Assembly: GCA_004352715.1 (NCBI GenBank)
Contig: SCFE01000076.1
Span: 1,433,204-1,497,203 of the forward strand
Length of the DNA: 64,000 nucleotides
From: Hofstenia miamia
Taxonomy: Eukaryota > Xenacoelomorpha > Acoela
Direction of reading: 5' to 3'
Shown here: positions 1 to 10,044 of the stretch, piece after piece
Layout: each line of letters begins with the position of its first letter
Numbering within the stretch: position 1 is the first letter of the stretch
Notes under the pieces: model-generated
Seen by the model: the letters and a program-made list of their open reading frames with translations, nothing else
Databases searched by the model: none
Told to the model about the DNA's origin: nothing
Translations under genes and position numbers: made by a program

Positions 1-19
1 GTATACCAAGATATTTGAA

Positions 20-505
20 CTCCTTTGTATACCTTAGAATGTGATCATTATACAAGAACTGGTCCTTTCTGGATAGACAACCCCGGCAAAATTTCATTCA
101 CATTAACCGTTGGTGTTTTAAGCACAGTGTTTATGTAGTCGATGTAATGATTCTGAAGATCATGCAAATTTTTCTCAGTAAATGACTACGTCATCTGCGT
201 ACATTAACATATGTATATCCTGATGTTCTTTAATAATAAGTGAAGGAACATCCGATGTGTATCTAGAAAAAAAGGAATTCGGCAGAGTTTCACCTTGTAC
301 GGCTTTTATCTGAGAAACAGGTTCTAAAATGAATGTTCCAGATAGTATTCGGAGTCAGTTCTGCTTGAGGAAAAGCACACAACGTCGTAAGTATTAATTT
401 GGATATACCAAGATTCGCCAACTTCCTTTTTAACAAAGGTTGGTTAACGTCATCAAAGGCTTTTGTAAAATCAATGATGGTTTTTCTAAATGACTACTCA
501 AGTGA
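20..505 (-). pseudogene. LINE-type reverse transcriptase fragment
   Basis: This is a remnant of the reverse transcriptase domain of a non-LTR retrotransposon. On the minus strand, around 480-300, a frame reads IIDFTKAFDDVNQPLL followed by KLANLGI, the usual RT motif around the first catalytic aspartate. After a frame change at about 300 come VQGETLP and then MYADDVVIY, the catalytic YADD box, at about 170-200. Stops follow immediately, and below 170 the frame shifts again. The 5' part of the ORF and any endonuclease are absent. The motif order and the form of the QGETL box fit a LINE clade, but I cannot name which. It is not expected to be functional. Confidence 0.8.
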
Positions 506-540
506 TCAACAAGAATTCTTAATGGCGATTAGGTCGAAAG

Positions 541-1751
541 CCATGTGCTTGTAATGAAGATCATTTTCTTTTAGATTTAGTCACAAACTATGTCTTCATT
601 TTGGTGGCTATATAAGAATAACGGCGTTTGCGGCAATGGAAAGCTATATTTGAAGTTGTAAGATAATAGAACAGAGCTGCAACCGTGCCTGGTTTTTGGA
701 AGCACGGCGCGCCATTGCACAATGGATTTTAAGCACAACCCGACATGGCACAATGGATTTTAAGCATGGCGTTTCACAACACGTTTTTATATGTACTCAG
801 AGGCACGAGTCCTTACAATTCTTTCAATCTAGCGCATTTTTTTTCTCTATCGTATAAAATTATCAAGGCAAGTATATTGTGCGTTATAAACAACTAAATC
901 CATTTTAAAGGAAATATATAAACCATAGCATTGCAAATCGTACACGTTTCATGGTGTTCATATGAAACCGGTTAATCATCGATAATTTCATTGTTATGAC
1001 CATTTCCGCCTTAGCCTGGCCTGATATGAATCTGGCCCAGCACATGTAAATTAATGATTTTTTTACGATTTAATTTTTCGGTTTGCCAGCATAAAGTTGA
1101 GTATGTAAGAGACTTATAATTAAATCTACACACTGATGTTGAAAATCCCAAATTGAGTTTTAGTAGAGTACATGATATTAAATTAATATTTCAAATTGTA
1201 AATATTATTTACTAAAATTTTTTTACAAATGATATGGCATTCAGTGTATTTGGATTAATTTAAATGCATTGTTTCGTAAGAGTTTGTTTTTTTAAATTCG
1301 ACACATTTTTCATGAATATCTCGGCACAAACCAGGCTTGACTTTGCACTATCTGGTCCATCTCTGGATGAAATTGACCACTGCACTGATAAATACCTAAA
1401 TCCTTTATTTCAGTAATATTATTTTTCCTGCCTATATGTAAATTCATTTTAAAGGATGCAGTTTTATGTCTAAATTTTTATCACTATAATTCATTTATTT
1501 CTTGCTCTTTTCAAGCTATCCTGCAAAATCACCAGCAAAATACAACCTATTATCTAAATTAAGAATTAATAAGATTAAAGTGCCTCTTAAAATTGTGCGC
1601 ATCAGGCCTTATTTATTCAATACATCTTGGGCCACGGTTGCAGTTGTGCAATAGAAAGCTGTTGCATCACAGCGGCAACATTTGTGTAAAAACACCTGCA
1701 AATGGAACTGATGCCATCTTCTCAAAACCTCGACCGGTAATGGCAGCAGAA

Positions 1752-1783
<32 letters not shown>

Positions 1784-2465
1784 ATGTAGAAGCTTGTGAA
1801 ATCATGGTAAACCTTTTAAACTGAAATTCAACAAATAATTCCAAAATATCGTTACAGTTTTCAAAGTAAGATTATTCTGAGCTGATATAACAAACATATA
1901 ATAATTAAAATTTCCGTCATAATTTTCAAACTTTCAAATATCTGAGATATGCGAAGACTCTTCAATTTAATTATGCAAAAGCAATGCAAGTTATGTAAAT
2001 ATCAAGTTGATGATAAGTTCAATTGAATTTTATCTTAATTCATTTAACTGAATGATTTCGTGTAATTCATAAATTGGTTTTTAAAGTTGGATCATCAGCA
2101 TCGCTGTGGACCACAAACACTTGCATATTTAGTAGGACTCGTGCATTTAAAAAAAGGATCTTTAAACGCCTAATTCGGATCTTTGAATGTATAAATCGGA
2201 TCATTGATCGGTAAAAACTCTAGTAAAATTACTAGTGTTTATGTGTAATTAGTCTCGTCTTTTTAGGAAACATTCCCTTTTTATTTGAAATGATTGTCTA
2301 AAAACGCAAAGTATGTTTTCATCGCATTTTTGGGATATTGGGTGAATTTATACTGGCAATTTATAACTTTTTATAATTAATGCATGTTACTTGTAATTCT
2401 TCTGTATTTAGATTTAAAAGAGGGATTTGATCAGCATTTAAAGGAATGCACATCTGATAAGTACG
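541..2465. other. AT-rich noncoding sequence
   Basis: I see no convincing coding sequence. There is a short local duplication around 712-765, where a block containing CACAATGGATTTTAAGCA occurs twice. An (AT)n microsatellite lies at about 1753-1783. The only ORF of note (1593-1784) runs into that microsatellite and is not credible as a gene. Confidence 0.5.
1753..1783. repeat. (AT)n microsatellite
   Basis: A simple dinucleotide run of about 30 bases. Confidence 0.85.
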
Positions 2466-3800
2466 TTTACTCATTTCTTTTCATAAGTAAAGAAGTTTCT
2501 CATTTCTTTTCCTAAATAAAGAAGTTACTCATTTCTTTTCCTAAATATAGAAGTTACTCATTTGTGTTTCTATATACAGAAGTTTCTCATTTCTTTTCCT
2601 AAATACAGAAGCTACTCATTTCTTTTCCTCAATATACAAGTTACTCATTTCTTTTCCTCAATATACAAGTTACTCATTTCTTTTCATAAATACAGAAGTT
2701 ATTCATTTCTTTTCCTAAATATAGAAGTTACTCATTTGTGTTTCTATATACAGAAGTTTCTCATTTCTTTTCCTAAATACAGAAGCTACTCATTTCTTTT
2801 CCTCAATATACAAGTTACTCATTTCTTTTCCTCAATATACAAGTTACTCATTTCTTTTCCTCAATATACAAGTTACTCATTTCTTTTCCTAAATAAAGAA
2901 GTTTCTCATTTCTTTTCCTAAATAAAGAAGTTACTCATTTCTTTTCCTAAATATAGAAGTTACTCATTTGTGTTTCTATATACAGAAGTTTCTCATTTCT
3001 TTTCCTAAATACAGAAGCTACTCATTTCTTTTCCTCAATATACAAGTTACTCATTTCTTTTCCTCAATATACAAGTTACTCATTTCTTTTCCTCAATATA
3101 CAAGTTACTCATTTCTTTTCCTAAATAAAGAAGTTTCTCATTTCTTTTCCTAAATAAAGAAGTTACTCATTTCTTTTCCTAAATATAGAAGTTACTCATT
3201 TGTGTTTCTATATACAGAAGTTTCTCATTTCTTTTCCTAAATACAGAAGCTACTCATTTCTTTTCCTCAATATACAAGTTACTCATTTCTTTTCCTCAAT
3301 ATACAAGTTACTCATTTCTTTTCCTAAATAAAGAAGTTTCTCATTTCTTTTCCTAAATAAAGAAGTTACTCATTTCTTTTCCTAAATATAGAAGTTACTC
3401 ATTTGTGTTTCTATATACAGAAGTTTCTCATTTCTTTTCCTAAATACAGAAGCTACTCATTTCTTTTCCTCAATATACAAGTTACTCATTTCTTTTCCTC
3501 AATATACAAGTTACTCATTTCTTTTCATAAGTAAAGAAGTTTCTCATTTCTTTTCCTAAATAAAGAAGTTACTCATTTCTTTTCCTAAATATAGAAGTTA
3601 CTCATTTGTGTTTCTATATACAGAAGTTTCTCATTTCTTTTCCTAAATACAGAAGCTACTCATTTCTTTTCCTCAATATACAAGTTACTCATTTCTTTTC
3701 CTCAATATACAAGTTACTCATTTCTTTTCCTCAATGTACAAGTTACTCATTTCTTTTCATAAATACAGAAGTTATTCATTTCTTGATTAAATTTAGAAGT
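2466..3800. repeat. 29-bp minisatellite with higher-order repeat structure
   Basis: About 46 head-to-tail copies of a 29-bp unit, with a core of the form ACTCATTTCTTTTCCT followed by a variable AATA(T/A)A(C/G)A(A)G tail. Several monomer variants recur in a fixed order. One diagnostic variant containing TTTGTGTTTCTATATACAG has its marker G at 2564, 2738, 2970, 3202, 3405 and 3608. The spacings are 174, 232, 232, 203 and 203 bases, which is exactly 6, 8, 8, 7 and 7 monomers. The array has therefore expanded as blocks and not only monomer by monomer. The length is not a multiple of three, so apparent 29-residue protein repeats in all frames are artefacts. Confidence 0.95.
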
Positions 3801-4569
3801 TTTATAATTCTCTGAAAAAATAATGCAAAGTTTCGTTTCCACTGCGAATTATTTTTTCAAGTTCCTTCTACATGTTGCACAAGAACTTGAATAGTTTTAT
3901 TTTAGAGTTAATACTGGGTATCGTCTTGAAACGTAAGTTTTTATTATACATAATGTTCTTTCTACCTAATACATATAAATCTCTTTGTATTTTTGGTATA
4001 AAAGAGTATACTCTCTTCCCGTAAATTACATAAATTCATATATCTGATACTAAGTACAAGCTTTATTTATATTTTAGAGGAAATGTACATAAAAATGGTT
4101 TTGTGGTTTTTTATATACGCACACATAATGTTTGTGCATGTAAGTATGTGTACGCGTGTATGTTTCGCAGAGCACAGTTTTCATTAAAGATTTGATAATC
4201 ATAGTTTTTAGATAGATATCACGTATCATCACATATTTGGATTAATGTCGATGAACAAGAGGCGTGCCTCGGATACGAAAATTTATTGATTTGTGTTTTT
4301 TTAATTTATGAAAATTTATCTTTGCTTTTGTTCATTAGTAATTGTCATTTGTGTATCTCAAACCAATGTTTACTTACCCACAGCTTTTGTTAAATTCCTT
4401 ACATTCCCATTAATTTCACAAAGCTTAAAATTTTTGTATTTCCAATGGGTTCAATTGTTTCTTTACGGCAACACACTGTTTTCCTTAGACCAAATGCGCT
4501 TAAAATTATAATATAAATTCAAAGATTCCTAATTGCTTATAGAATTGTAGTTTTAAACACTCAATTTAG
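3801..4569. other. AT-rich noncoding sequence
   Basis: No supported gene. A 67-codon ORF at 4308-4511 is hydrophobic and probably lies in an intron upstream of the next exon. Confidence 0.4.
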
Positions 4570-4798
4570 CTTACAAGGTGAATACGATGAATGCAACAAA
4601 AAATTAGCTGATACTGAGCGTCGTGTGTTGTCATTAGAATCTGCTGCAGTTTCCCATACATTCAATGACAAACAACCAGGTTGGNCAAACCATGACAGAC
4701 TTGGCACCTTGCCTCCGAGTGACCACCCGATCCTTGACCTCACCCATACGTGACCAAATCCGATCATTTTGGACATTAACATGTTGTTGGACATCGAN
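4559..4798. other. Misassembled exon duplicate and mariner patch between single-N joins
   Basis: Bases 4570-4684 repeat 4811-4925 without visible difference: the same exon with the same upstream acceptor. Between the N at 4685 and the N at 4798 lie 112 bases that match the minus-strand mariner at 6476-6587 with a single difference (A for G near 4781). A 112-bp internal transposase piece with no element ends, placed between duplicated exon copies and bounded by single Ns, is best explained as a gap-filling or scaffolding artefact and not as real structure. Confidence 0.8.
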
Positions 4799-4810
4799 CA
4801 CTCAATTTAG

Positions 4811-4920
4811 CTTACAAGGTGAATACGATGAATGCAACAAAAAATTAGCTGATACTGAGCGTCGTGTGTTGTCATTAGAATCTGCTGCAGTTTCCCATAC
4901 ATTCAATGACAAACAACCAG
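4811..4920 (+). CDS. Exon of an unidentified charged, coiled-coil-like protein
   Basis: A likely internal exon. It is preceded by a CTCAATTTAG acceptor and ends at CAACCAG followed by GTTGGT. The reading frame gives GEYDECNKKLADTERR followed by VLSLESAAVSH, a charged segment with heptad-like spacing that could form a coiled coil. It leaves one base of a split codon at its 3' end, which fits the two bases opening the exon at 5230, so the two exons join in phase. The same exon is present again at 4570-4679 as an assembly duplicate. No upstream exon or start codon was identified. The general make-up (coiled coil followed by an acidic tail) recalls Golgi membrane proteins of the GOLM type, but this is only a guess. 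Confidence 0.55.
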
Positions 4921-5229
4921 GTTGGTGTTCCAACTCATACTGTATGATTTTAATCGAAATTCTAAATTCCTAACGTAGAAAAATCGTTTTCACATTTTCC
5001 TTTTCTCTGTTGCATTTTATAGTGCTTTACAATTTGTTCAGTGTGTATATTCCATCTTGTACTAAGTTAAACAACGTATGTCATTTTTGGTGAACGTGCT
5101 ATAACATCTGTTGTCACACATTGGGTACATGGATCCATTTTTGAGTCATTTGAGTAAATAATTAGGAGGAGCTTAAAATTGATTGCATGTACACTGCTTG
5201 TATTCTTTGATTAATGTTATAGTTTTTAG

Positions 5230-5517
5230 AACACAAACCATCTGAAGCGGAAACAAATACAGCTGCCCCTGCGAAAAACATCTTAGACAGTGAAGATGAG
5301 ATAAACCTAACTGATAAAAAGGAACAAGAGGATGATACAGACATTGAACAACAGCCAATGGACGTTAAAGACGAACGAATTGACATTGAGGATGAGAATG
5401 AAGCGCATAAAGATGATGTTAAGGAGGTTAACGAAGTGGATGAACACTCTGGAAACACTGTCAATAATGTTAAAACAAATAAAAGCAATATTGAAGAAAT
5501 AGTTCCGAACAAAATAG
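5230..5517 (+). CDS. Acidic low-complexity exon of the same gene
   Basis: An exon of 288 bases, which is 96 codons and phase 1 at both ends. It is bounded by TTTTTAG upstream and by ATAG|GTTACT downstream. The translation is strongly acidic and probably disordered, rich in D, E, K and N (for example DVKDERIDIEDENEAHKDD). It contains no cysteine or hydrophobic segment. Exons of the same phase at both ends can be skipped or duplicated without a frame change. Its split codons match both the preceding exon (4811-4920) and the following one (7228-7281), which is the main support for a real gene here. The function is unknown. Confidence 0.6.
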
Positions 5518-5894
5518 GTTACTTTTTTATTTATGCTTATTCAATTTCAATATACTTCTCGGAAAACAACTAGGAAAACGTTTCAATTTTTTTAAGCAAT
5601 GGCAATACATTTTGTTGGTCTGCTCGTATCCCTCATAGTTTATATGAGGAATCCTAACTTTTTGAATGCATGTTTAATGTGAAACTGATACTAGATTTTT
5701 AGGACATTTTGCTATGGTTCCGTTTCATTGATATGCCCGATATATTTCTTTAATAGCTGCTCTCATATATTGGCATTTAGTTTTTTTAAATGATAAAGAT
5801 TTTTATTTCCCTTTTTGTGTTTCACAATGAAGAAATTAATTTCGCACTGTTAGTTGGCTAGAATAAGATTCTCTGAAAAATTGGGGCATTAATA

Positions 5895-7163
5895 CAGGGT
5901 GTTCAATAATAACCGTTACAAAGTTTTTAGCTTATATTTTAATAGAAAAATGAAAAATTTGTAATTACATTAATAGAAATGTATAAAGTAATAATATGTC
6001 AACGAAAATATCCAATATTTATTCAATATAACCGCCATTGGCATCCACAACTTTCTGCAAACGTTTGGAGAATGCTTCACATGAGTCACGAATAACTTTT
6101 TGGGGTATTTTATCCCATTCCTTCCTCAATTTCTTTTTCAAAGCGTCCAAACTGGTGTGGTGTGTAGCTGAGACTTTGTTCTCCAAGATTGACCAGATTG
6201 CAAAGTCCAGCGGGTTCAAATCTGGAGATGATGGAGGCCATTCTTCCTTCGATATGAAAGCAGGCACATTCTCTGCTAGCCATTCCTGTGTCTTTTTGGC
6301 TCCATGAGCAGGAGCAGAGTCTTGCTGGAATGACCAACGTCTCTTTTTGAAGTGTTTTCGCGCCCAAGGCAACAATGCTGACTCAAGAATGGACGTGCGA
6401 TAATTTTCTTGGTTCAACTTGGCTCCTTCATCCACGAAAAGGAGGGGACTTTTTCCATCAGCCGTTACAGCGGCCCAAACCATGACAGACTTGGCACCTT
6501 GCCTCCGAGTGACCACCCGATCCTTGACCTCACCCATACGTGACCAAATCCGATCATTTTGGACATTAACGTGTTGTTGGACATCGAATTTTTTTTCGTC
6601 ACTGAAAACCAGGTTCGGAAGCGTGCCAGCATTGATGCGAGATAAGATGAGATCTGCTCTTTGAGCTCGTTTCTCAATTGAACTTGCAGATAACAGGTGC
6701 TTCTTCTGGTGTTTGTAAGGAGATGTTTGGAGGTCACTGTGGAGTATCGTAGACATTGTTCCGACTGACACTTTGGCCTCTTTCGCGAGATTTCTTAGGG
6801 ATCTCTTTGGATTCCTCCTTAGCTTCTCCTTGGTTGATTTTAACAGTTTTTTGGTTCTGGCAGAACGAGGCTGACCTTGACCAGATTCATTAACAATGTC
6901 ACCAGTTGATTCAAACCGTTTAAGTGTTCACCAGACCAACATTCTGTTGATCCTTAAGGTCTTTGCTATGTCAGGTGCTGTCTTCCCAGATTTGAATAGC
7001 TCTACAATGGCGGCTCTTTTCTGTAAATCTTGCAGCATATTTATCAAAACTTCAGTTTAGGTACTATCTTAGATTTATGCACCTGGAAATCATAGAAAAT
7101 GTCTAAAATCTGATAAATATTTGAAAAATACAACTTTTGTAACAGTAAATATTGAACACCCTG
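5895..7163 (-). mobile_element. maT-type (DD37D) mariner transposon
   Basis: A nearly complete Tc1/mariner superfamily element. The ends are inverted repeats beginning CAGGGTGTTCAATA on the left and its mirror on the right (ending TGAACACCCTG). Similarity extends over about 28 bases to the GTTACAAA block. TA dinucleotides, the standard target duplication, flank both ends (5893-5894 and 7164-7165). The length of about 1.27 kb is normal. It lies in the intron between the acidic exon (5230-5517) and the next exon (7228-7281), transcribed against the host gene. A second fragment of the same family appears as an assembly patch at 4686-4797. Confidence 0.93.
6019..7038 (-). pseudogene. maT transposase, one in-frame stop
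   Basis: DDD transposase that would cut and paste its own element. The frame runs from an ATG at 7036-7038 to the stop at 6019, 340 codons, the usual length for the family. The N-terminal third holds the paired helix-turn-helix DNA-binding region. The catalytic core shows VFSDEKKF, QQDSAPAH and SSPDLNPLDFAIW. Thirty-seven residues separate the second and third catalytic aspartates, which defines the DD37D (maT) group. The only lesion seen is a TGA at 6928-6930 within the N-terminal domain, next to a tryptophan. The intact stretch downstream opens at 6771. The copy is young, but as written it encodes no full protein. Confidence 0.92.
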
Positions 7164-7227
7164 TATATTCTCTTGTTTCAACATTAGGACATTTAAACAT
7201 TTCTGAAAATTGATAATTTAATTTTAG

Positions 7228-7281
7228 ATTCTGGCAAGACAGAAAGTCATACAAATACTCTCACTGAAGTAAACACAAAAG
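7228..7281 (+). CDS. Short 18-codon exon of the acidic-protein gene
   Basis: A 54-base exon between AATTTTAG and AAAAG|GTGATT. It is phase 1 at both ends, like the 5230-5517 exon, and reads DSGKTESHTNTLTEVNTK, polar and disordered like the rest. The phase match and clean splice sites support it. I could not find the next exon with confidence. Confidence 0.45.
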
Positions 7282-7750
7282 GTGATTTTCGTCGTAAATT
7301 TAAATAAACGTAGAAATTTAATTTCCACGCTCTGAATTTAATGTTTACTTAGTACCTCACTTGATTAACAAATACTCTCTTCCTTGCATGCATGATCAGA
7401 ATTTATTTGGTTAGGGAGAAGATATCATCCTCAGATTGCTATTATATATTTAATGGTATTGAAGCATGTATGATAGATATTTTTATTGGGATTTAATTGT
7501 CGCACTTCAGATATTCACTTTACGGGCTTCTTAATTCACTATAATAATTATTTTATTTAAATAAGCAAGTAGAATGCTGTTAGCGACATTTTACATACAC
7601 CTATTAGAGCTGAATGGGGATTTTTCTTTTTAATGTAGTCATGTTGTGTCAACATTGCCATACCCATGTCCAAAGACTGCATGACCGTGGCCTTATAACA
7701 AAACATTTCACCAAGTGATTTCTCTAAAATTCTTAGTCATTCAGGAGCAG

Positions 7751-7796
<46 letters not shown>

Positions 7797-9359
7797 GGAA
7801 TACAAAGCGTATTACCTATTTGATGGGAATTGTGTCTCCCAGGCAGATTTAAGAAAAGATAAACCTTTGTATCCACGCTCTTAATAATGGTTTTAGAACC
7901 TTTTTATTTAATTTAACAACGTTCAATAATTTCCTAATTAACCATTTACTTTTTAGATGAAAAGACCTTTATTTTTTAAATTGTTGTAAATATTTGAAGT
8001 TGTTTATAGGACCATTTTGTCCACACTTTTGTAAATAGGGCCTTATATTAATTATGTGTGTAAATTTCAATATAAACTTTTTTAACAACTTTTTTGTTTA
8101 CGATGACTTTATTTATGTAAGATCAACTACAATTTGTATTAATGGGAGACTTAATAATATGGTTCATATAAATATATTATTTTCTTGTTTTTTCATGAAT
8201 TTTTAGTATTTAAATTTTTTTCAGTGTTTTGTCGCATGGTTATTCTTTAATATGTATGTCATCATACGTTTCTACTACTATCACGTATATTCAATGAGAA
8301 CCTGACGTTAATGCACAAGAAAATTATTATTGTAATTTATGCACGAACTTTCTTTTTTTCGCTTTTAGATATTTTCAGCAAATAGTATTCAAAAAAAGTT
8401 ATTTTTTTACCTGAAGTACATTGTAAAATAATCTTGAGAGGCCAATTATTCAAGGATCCACTATGGGTAGAAATTAATGATCCAATCAAAAATTCGCAAT
8501 TTAACAAGCAGCTGATAAATGTTGTCTTACTGTCTAAACAAGAGTTTCACTAATCAGTTTATTGAGCAATTAAAAGTGGAATTATCTTTTTCTCATTCTA
8601 CAAATAAGGATTTAGGTCTTCTTGGAGACTGGAACCTAAATTATTTTAATACTAGTGAACATTTTTTTATTCTATTTTTATTAAATTTAGTGCTTTCTAC
8701 AATAAAGAGAAAAAGTGTACAAAATGATCACTATCTAAGTGTTTATTATTTCTGTTTCTTTGTTGCGGAGGCAAGAATGATAATTCTTGGTTGCTTTTGT
8801 CAGTCATGTTAGTTTCAAAATTTATTTGCTCTCTAAGTTCATTATTAATTTTTAATAGATAATAGAAGATGATATAATCAGGTACTTGTAATTAACGAAG
8901 CAATTCTTTGATTGGTAAGATAATTCCTTGTTGAAACAGTTTTGAAATTGTTAATCACTTTCTTTTTAAACAGAAATTTCTTTTCTGATCTTATATCTTT
9001 ATCCAAGTTATTCCATAATTATAAAAAATTTTTTAGTTAATAATGATGTTAGAAGGATAACATAACATAATCTGTACCCATTTTGTTCAAAATATAATGT
9101 AATTTGTGTACAAAATATATCATGGGTCATGCATGACCCAATCGTTGATATGACTAATATTCATTAAATTTCTTATCTATATATTTACCATTCTTTTCAA
9201 TGAATAGATTCTATTTAATATCCTCCTCAACTTAAATATGTACATATTATTTAATAGTTTTGTAAATACGATGTTTCTTGAATATGAAATTAGAATACCA
9301 ACAAACAATATCAGTAGGTCTAATGAATCCTCATTAGTCAACATGAAAACCTCTAAAGC
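7282..9359. other. AT-rich noncoding sequence, probably intronic or intergenic
   Basis: Contains an (AT)n tract of about 43 bases at 7752-7794. The ORF at 8519-8812 has no recognisable feature. The 3' part of the acidic-protein gene may lie here, but no exon could be supported. Confidence 0.4.
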
Positions 9360-9433
9360 AATTTCTTAACGGTACATTATATTAATCACAGAAAACAAAA
9401 GGTCTTCTTTCAGCATTTTTCTATCTTGCACAG
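9360..9433 (-). pseudogene. 3' end of the piggyBac-like transposase, cut off by an insertion
   Basis: Read on the minus strand, this flank continues in frame the piggyBac-like reading frame that stops abruptly at 12656. The shared 8 bases TTGCACAG (9426-9433 here, 12656-12663 on the other side) are the target duplication of the intervening transposon. The continued frame stays open for about 20 codons, to roughly 9370. Confidence 0.6.
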
Positions 9434-9842
9434 TAGGGTGGATCGAAAAAAAACATAATTACTTGAAATTTTATGGCAGTGTTATTTTTAGATGTATTAT
9501 GATTCGAAACAAGCAAAAACATCAAAAAAACTAACTTAAATGTATGCTTGCTATCGCGCCTAATCAAAATAATAATGCATGCATTAAACTGCTGAATTTT
9601 ACATATTTGTATTGTTTTTGAGTAGATCTGTCTACAATTTTTATACAAAAAGATTGCATAAATTTTGCTTTGAATCGAGTTTGGGCACCTTACAACGGGA
9701 GCTTTGCTTAATTTTTACAATGGAAGAGTGATTTTCATGCAACTTTGTTTGCATTTGAACAGCTGTGGCTATGGTGTCTTTAACACATGTTAGATCATCT
9801 GGGGGTGACACTTATAACCGTGAAGGGCTGAACAAGGCATGA
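9434..9842. repeat. Left terminal inverted repeat
   Basis: Matches the reverse complement of 12268-12655 and, more completely, of about 13727-14162. The innermost part is the antisense of the transposase C-terminal coding motif (see the transposase entry), so the repeat overlaps the gene at the other end. Confidence 0.85.
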
Positions 9843-10044
9843 TACACACTGTCGCAGCCTTGCTCACAGCATTGGCTAAATATTAGTCATATTTTGAAAT
9901 TGATAACGCAGACATAAATGAAAACATTTTTGTAATTCGTTAATGCCAGTTGTTGCCACTTTGCACCTCTGTTTGAGTTTTTTCTTCATATATATCGGGG
10001 TTTGTTAACTAACCAGAGTTATATACTTGCTACTTGCATCTACA

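Noticed and set aside
2466-3800. CRISPR-like array
   Set aside because: Units are contiguous, with no unique spacers, and the DNA is eukaryotic.
2562-3815. Series of ORFs with 29-residue repeats (MCFYIQKFL...)
   Set aside because: By-product of a stop-poor 29-bp minisatellite read in three frames; no splice or start context.
5162-5512. Minus-strand 116-codon serine/leucine-rich ORF
   Set aside because: Antisense shadow of the acidic exon 5230-5517.
6419-6664. Plus-strand ORFs over the mariner
   Set aside because: Antisense shadows of the maT transposase.
6928-6930. Recurrent TGA stops as evidence of codon reassignment
   Set aside because: TGA lesions occur only in decaying elements (maT, env1, integrase); the MFS and secreted-protein ORFs end in TAG and TAA and contain no internal TGA. 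Ordinary point mutation, partly from CGA, is enough.
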